Of a stretch of DNA of 64,000 nucleotides, positions 58,101-64,000 are shown in pieces. The stretch is from Hirsutella rhossiliensis (lineage: Eukaryota > Ascomycota > Sordariomycetes > Hypocreales > Ophiocordycipitaceae): positions 744,001 to 808,000 of the forward strand of contig NW_025408677.1 of assembly GCF_020360975.1 (NCBI RefSeq). Reading direction: 5' to 3'. Made by a program: the position numbers and the translations under genes. A model generated the notes under the pieces. It did no database searches, was not told the origin of the DNA, and worked only from the letters and a program-made list of their open reading frames with translations. Numbering within the stretch: the stretch's first letter is position 1; every line of letters begins with the position of its first letter.

Positions 58101-61100
58101 CTTACTAGACTTTCTAATAACCCCTTTTATATTTCTTCTATCGCTTAACTTATAGTATAATCTAGAGGTCGATAGCACGAATCTAGTATTAGATAGCGCC
58201 TTAACGTAATATATATCCCTAGTAAGTATATTACCTAAAATATTATCGGAGTTTTAAAACGATAAAACTAGTATTACCGCGGCTAGCTTAGACTTTAGTG
58301 CTACTAATATACTCTAGCTAGCACCTATATCTATAAAGACGAGATAAGCAGTCTTATTATTATTAGATAAGTACTTATAAATAGAGTTATAGTAATAATA
58401 TAGAGTTAATAAGGGAATACGAGTATATTATAGTATTAGTCTACTCCTTTATTTAGGTTTATTTACTTCGGTTTCTATATAAGAACTCTACGTTTAGCGC
58501 TTCTCTTTAGATCCTATACTTAATTCTATATATCTCGTTCTATTAAAGAAGTTAGGGCCTTAGTCCTCTATAAGATCTCTAAGTCGGTAAGGGCAGTTAC
58601 TTATGCTTTATAAAGGACTAGTTAAGCTACTAAGCTAAACCGTAATCCGCGTTTCTAGTAACGAAACCTATATTATAATAGCTCTTAAAAAGCGCTAAGA
58701 AGCTTAGCACTTTTTTATAACCTTATCTAGATAAAGAGAAGTCTAAGACGAGCCTATCTTACTTCCTTAGTATATTAGAAATATATTAACCCGTCTTAGC
58801 TTATCGAGAAGGGTTAAGAGTGCCTCTCTTAGTAGGATATAATATAAGATATTTAAAGTATATAATTCCAGCGATATATAGAATTAGGGTATATAGGTAA
58901 GCTCGATATAAAATAAAGAACTTACTAGTATGCTAGCTATACTACTAATAGACTATAGCGGGAACACCTCTTTATTATACTAAACCACGATATTATATTG
59001 TCTTAAAGGCGAGCTATAGGTTAAGAAGATTAAATAACGTTTTATAATAAAAGCGGAAACCACCTACTTATCTTTCTAGTCGTTCTAATAGTTAGAGTAT
59101 TATACCCTATATATATCTAGTAGTATATTGCCTTTATTAAACTATAAGATATTAGCTATATCCTAGGTAAGCTTTCCTCTAAACCTTATACTATAACTAG
59201 TTCCCTTTAGACTTCTTAGTCTTAATATATAGTATTTATAATCGGGAAGCGTCTACTCTTTTATAAATAACGCGAGGGTAAAAAGGATTCCTATGCTTAT
59301 TAGCCGTTTAATTAGTATAGAGAGGAACTAGACGGACGAGGCGATATAATTACTAATTTTACTAGTAACTACTAAGTTAAAGAACTCCTATAGGGGTATA
59401 ACGGCTAGTCTAAGACATCGGTTTAATTCTTAAAGGAACGTTAGGATCTACTAAGGGTCTGCTCCCCCTAACTTAAGCCTTTTAATCCTAGCTATAAAAG
59501 GCCTAGTTATAAATATACTTCGGTTGCCTTTCTAGTATAGTAAATAAATCAATAGCCTATACCGATATAGCTCTAACTTACTAAAGCACCCCTTTATATA
59601 AGCCTTATATAGCTAATAGAAGTAGTCTAAAGTAAGGGTTAGCGTGTTAATAAGATAGATTAAGTAGAAATTTTAGGTTCTTAATAAAGAAATTGCTTTA
59701 TTACCTTAAAGCCGCGTAAAATACTATACCGACGAATCTATATTAAACGATTATATATCGGTTAAAATACTAACGAAGTTCCGTTTAATAGCCTCTGTTA
59801 GGCCCTAGAGCCTAAGTTTATTCTCGTATAAAAGGACTCGCTTATAATAAAGCGATTTAAAGACCTAGTTAGGGGGAAACCCTAGGTATTATTAGGCTTT
59901 AGTTTACTTATAAAGGTAGAAAACGTACTATATCTTACGGTAAGGAATATATCTATTATTAGAGTAGACGTAATAAAGTAAGCGCTATTAATACCCGCGA
60001 CCTAGCTTACTTCTAGGAACTAGGCTAAATTTTCTTTAAATCTTTCTAGGATCGGGCTAGATATCCTAAAAGCGCGGATTAAATCGAAAGGTATTTATAG
60101 TTGCCTTACGTAGTAGGCGATAGCGGCACGTAAGAGCTTACGCTTATATAGGGGAGTATAGTCTCTTACTCTCCCTATCTTTAAAGTCAATAAAATTATA
60201 CTTTACTAGGATTCGTTAAAGAGATTAGTTACCCCTCTTAGTATAGTAAAGTCGAAATATAATTAAATTATCTTCCTAACGTCCTTAGCGGAATATAGCG
60301 TCGCCGGTTTATCCCCCTATAGCTCTAATATTATAGCGGCTATTAAGTAAAATTTATTAAACCGGGGTGTAGTATCCGAGCTATTAGTTATTAGAATAAC
60401 CTAGGATCGCTAAGAGTACTTTTTAGCTTTTATAGACCTTATCTAAAAGTATAGGAAACGTAGGACTTACTCTATACTGAAGTCGGCTACGAAGATAAGT
60501 ATAAGGTCGCTAAAGATTAAAAGGATACTATAATAAAGACTATAGGTAAAGTAAGACGCCCGTTACGGCGATTTCGTTAAGTAGTAGGCGTAGTATCTTA
60601 GTCTTAGCCCCCCGATAATATAATATATAGCGCTATCTAGCTATAGGTATAACTTATAGTCGATTAGTAGAGAGTTAGGGCCGGTTTTCTATAGCGAAAT
60701 AGCGAAATATTTTAGCGGCAGCCTACCTCTTACTAAGAAACGCCGCTTTACCTCGCCGCTAATCGCTAGCGCTAAGTTATAGCCGCGCGCCTCTATTTAA
60801 TCTATAATACGATATAGAGCTAGGTTTTCTTAAAGGTACGGGCCCGGTAGCCCTAGAGCACCGGACCTTAAGAGTATTAGAGTTATAACGCGAAATTTCT
60901 CTCGGTGCCCGTTAAGTGCCTAACTACTAATCTAGCGTAAGCGGCGCTATGTTTTTTTATACGGCGTATTTTATCTTATTTTAGCTTACTTAGATTAACC
61001 GCGTATAGTACGCGAGTTAGCGTATCTAAATATAAGTTTTATTTTAAGCATACGATAATATTTATATATAAACTAAGTAAAGACGGTATACGAAGGCTTA

Positions 61101-62400
61101 TTCTATTTCTTAACTTATATCTCTCTTTAATATAGACCTCTTATTTTAGGAAGGAGTTATAACTATTAAGCTCTTATAGTTAATCTCTAAGGACTTTAAT
61201 CTATACGCTATCCCCTACGCTACGGACCTTATATAGCTTCTATAAGATCCTAAGTATATAATCGAAGGCAGGATTACTTCTAAAACATAGGATAATATCT
61301 TAGGAATACTAAGGTAGTCTACTAGTTAATTATTATATTCGTAAGAAGCGCCTTTTATTCCCTCTATAATAATATACTACTCTACTCTAAGAGACGTAAT
61401 CCGAATAGCGATTTATATCTATAGGGACAATTATATATATAGGGTGCGACTATATTATATACCTCGTAGGTCTATTCTTTCCCTATATTAACTACTCCTA
61501 CTAATAAAAGTAGCGAAACCTAAAGCGCTATCTAATAGCGATGTCTTCCGAAATATACGTTACTATATAAAAGAGCGCCGATATACTATAGTAGATTTAT
61601 AGCTAAATAGGCTCTCTCTATATAAGAAGAAGATATTATATCTCGTTATATAAAGAAAACCTATTATAGATACTATAGACGGTATGCTTCCTTTTATAGG
61701 TCTTTAAGGGGGGCTCGAGATAGGTAACTAGGCGAAGCACCTTATAGCCTATAACGATAATCTTATTATTAACTATTAGAACTATATAAAGTCTTAATAG
61801 TCGGATATAATAGTAGGTCTTAAGGATTTACGCTATCTAATTAACTATCTAAGTATATAACGTATTACGCGTCGTATTCTAGTACTTTCTATTTATAATA
61901 AAGACTAAGTTAAGAAGGATTTTATAAATAAAAAGAATCCCCTATTTCCCTTAATAGTTCGATAATAAGATAGAGATCGCCTAGAAGGAAATATTTTATC
62001 GATTGCGGTTATAATTCTAAATATTAATACTTTCTACGATAATATAAGGTACTTAAGTATTAGAGCTAAGATTCTTAAAAAACACGTCTAAGTTAAGCTA
62101 AAGAGAGTTATTACTATATCTAGCAGCCGTATATACTTATTTAAAAGCCTTAAGGTAGACTAGACGGATACTTTATAGATATAAACGAGCTATAGAGAAT
62201 TTAGAAACCTCCGAAGGCCTATAAGTATAAGATTAGTATATATATAGCTATTTATTACTACCTTACGATACTTCCCCTTTCTATTATTAAAGCCTCCTTT
62301 ATAAGATACTAAAGGTATTAGCGTATATATTAATAGACACTACCTTAGGCTGCTATATATAATAGCTAGAAAGTTAGGATTTATAAACGTAAAAGTTAAA
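58101..62400. other. RIP-degraded AT-rich DNA, unclassified
   Basis: No named domain. Around 59930-60500 the reverse strand reads as a helical, low-stop frame (for example RGVTNLFNES and KRKLLRAAIAYYVRQL), insufficient for a call. Confidence 0.4.
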
Positions 62401-63505
62401 AAAGGTTATAAGGCCGGTATTAAGAGCGCTCCTTAAGACTTCTTAGAGCCTAAAGAGCTAGTATTCTAGCATAGCGGAAAGCCCTCTTTTCGGGCTTTAA
62501 TATAGCTTTACTAAAGGTATTTCTTACCGTAATTGCTTTACTTCGAGCACCTTAATTCCTTCGAAAACTATTAAGACGTGCTAGTGCTTTACGTTTAAAG
62601 AGATATCTTAAGAGCATTCTTTAATATATAGCCGGATAAGAGTATTACCGATATCCTCTTAAACGCTAGCTAGAAACGAGGTAGGCTACTTAAGCTAGAT
62701 ATAGCTTAGAAACGTTTATAGACCGTAGGACCTAGACCGCGGTTAGAGCTACTTAGTATATATTAGGTGTTTTAGTTAGAAAAAGCGCCGCGAAAAAAAG
62801 ATTTCCGACTATAGATAGGTTCTTTATTAAAGAAAGCTAGTCCTATAAAAAGGTCGTCGCGGCTAGCTAGTATTAAGGCGGTTTCCTTTAAAAAGAAGAA
62901 AGAGAGGAGACTAAAGGAGTAGGCGGCAAAGATTATAGTAATTTAGATAAAGTATATAGTTCCTATAGCCGAGAGCTTTGCCTTAGAAACTACTAAGCTT
63001 GCTAGGGATATAGACTTAGACCCTAAGGTACTAGATATCGCTAATAGACCGTTTATCCCGGAATTTTTAGAGCTTTTCCTTTAGTCCGTGCCTTTAGTAG
63101 GTCTTCGAAATAATCTAACTTCGCTAAAAGATTTATCTATAAACCCGCACCGTTTTATGCCTAGGTTAGGGTAGACCTAAAGGGATATTATAGGGCGGTC
63201 TAGGATTTCTAATAGATATATAAGGAACGTAGATATTATACCTCGATAGAATATAGTAATAACGATATCGATATAGTAAAAGGCAACGTATACTAAGGGC
63301 GGGCAACCTTTAGGATCGTCTAAGACTTTAGAGACCTATAATATAGAACTACCCCTAAGAAACCCTCTAAGGAAAACACCTATATCGAAATTATCGATAA
63401 ATAAGAAAACGGCTAAATAGCTAACCCCTACCTAAAGTATAAAAGGCAAAGGTCCGATCCGAAATCGAAAACGGAAAGGCTTATTAAAAGATTTATTAAG
63501 AAGGC
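62401..63505 (+). pseudogene. RIPed gene relic, basic protein of unknown family
   Basis: About 365 codons in one frame, broken only by TAA/TAG. Features: SAPxDFLEPKELVF and YFEHLNSFENY near the start, KAPRKKDFRL (about 62783), a strongly basic stretch SFKKKKERRLKE (62885-62920) that could be a nuclear signal, then RPFIPEFLELF, DLSINPHRFMPRLG and a basic C-terminal end (KGLLKDLLRR). Residue order looks like natural protein, but no domain is recognised, and low stop number is weak evidence in RIPed DNA. Confidence 0.35.
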
Positions 63506-64000
63506 TATAAAAACAGGACTTATTATCTACGACGAACGAAGGCTAAGGCTTCTCTATAACTAATATTACTTATAATCTTCGAATAGCTAAAGCAATCTTA
63601 CGTATATAGATTAGCCTATTACGTAGTCTACTTCTCGTATTCCGCCGGTAGAACCGAGCTTTAATATACTTCCTAAGTCGGAGTAAGATTTAGGCGATAA
63701 AATACTCTAGCCTCTAAGTAATCGGAAAGCTAGTCCTCTTAAGTAGATCTTAGAGGACTTTTCTATATTAAGCGATAGTAATAAGCTAACGGCAGATTTA
63801 TATAAAGATATATAGGTCCCCGATATTACCGGTAATAACGTTCTATCTCCGCTTAGGTAGGCACCGACTTCGCCTAAATAGTTAAGCTACTTCCTAGAAA
63901 TTTATAATTTTAACGATATTAAGTAACTTCCGAGCCTAAGGAGCAAGGGAATATATATAGTCTAGTTTAAAGCGTAATTATTATTATAAATCTTCTTTTA
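63506..64000. other. RIP-degraded DNA to window end
   Basis: Continues the same composition; nothing recognised. Confidence 0.45.

Noticed and set aside
1..64000. CRISPR array, bacterial operons or rRNA/tRNA genes
   Set aside because: No regularly spaced repeats with unique spacers, no recognisable RNA genes, and introns, LTR elements and RIP show a fungal nuclear genome.
1..64000. Telomeric TTAGGG array
   Set aside because: CCCTAA and TTAGGG occur singly in AT-rich DNA but never in tandem.
61000..64000. Starship-type tyrosine recombinase (DUF3435) in the right end
   Set aside because: Considered because several accessory-gene relics occur nearby, but no R...H-x-x-R...Y-type arrangement or family motif could be read.

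Overview
This is a transposon graveyard from a filamentous ascomycete. Most of the window shows extreme repeat-induced point mutation (RIP): CpA and TpG are almost absent, TpA is in large excess, CpG survives, and every frame is full of TAA/TAG stops. No intact host gene, rRNA, tRNA or CRISPR array is visible. Because RIP makes only TAA and TAG stops, relics were called here only where motifs of a known family can be read through those stops.

Layout. 1-1700: 3' part of a Mutator-like transposase. 1891-3318: a hAT relic between long terminal inverted repeats. 5801-6056: a palindromic satellite. About 8400-16725: a Tad1-like LINE relic (ORF1 with zinc knuckles, endonuclease, RT, RNase H, simple-repeat tail), split by a reverse-strand Helitron fragment (about 11466-14014). 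16767-21575: a RIP-destroyed Ty1/copia element on the minus strand. 22210-28398: a recent, un-RIPed Ty1/copia element with near-identical 201 bp LTRs and a perfect 5 bp target duplication, but many frameshifts. About 31340-32290: relic of a fungal nucleotidyltransferase-like family. 32809-39662: a complete RIP-mutated Ty3/gypsy chromovirus (minus strand) with 186 bp LTRs and target duplication ATTAT. 39668-64000: strongly RIPed DNA with relics of a JmjC protein, a possible MADS-box-like protein, coiled-coil and unclassified genes, a 41 bp minisatellite, a 15 bp tandem repeat and a dispersed repeat family.

The best find is inside the chromovirus. Between pol and the 3' LTR, on the strand opposite pol, lies a gene with its own TATA box, pyrimidine-rich leader and three consistent fungal introns (GTAAGT, then CTAAC, then TAG). 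Splicing gives one frame of 268 codons whose only interruptions are RIP-type stops. It has a duplicated Cys module, a coiled coil and an acidic tail. It looks like a real antisense accessory gene carried by the retroelement.

History inferred from nesting and mutation: older MULE, hAT, LINE/Helitron, copia and chromovirus copies were RIPed, and a copia element then inserted into this AT-rich DNA and escaped RIP.
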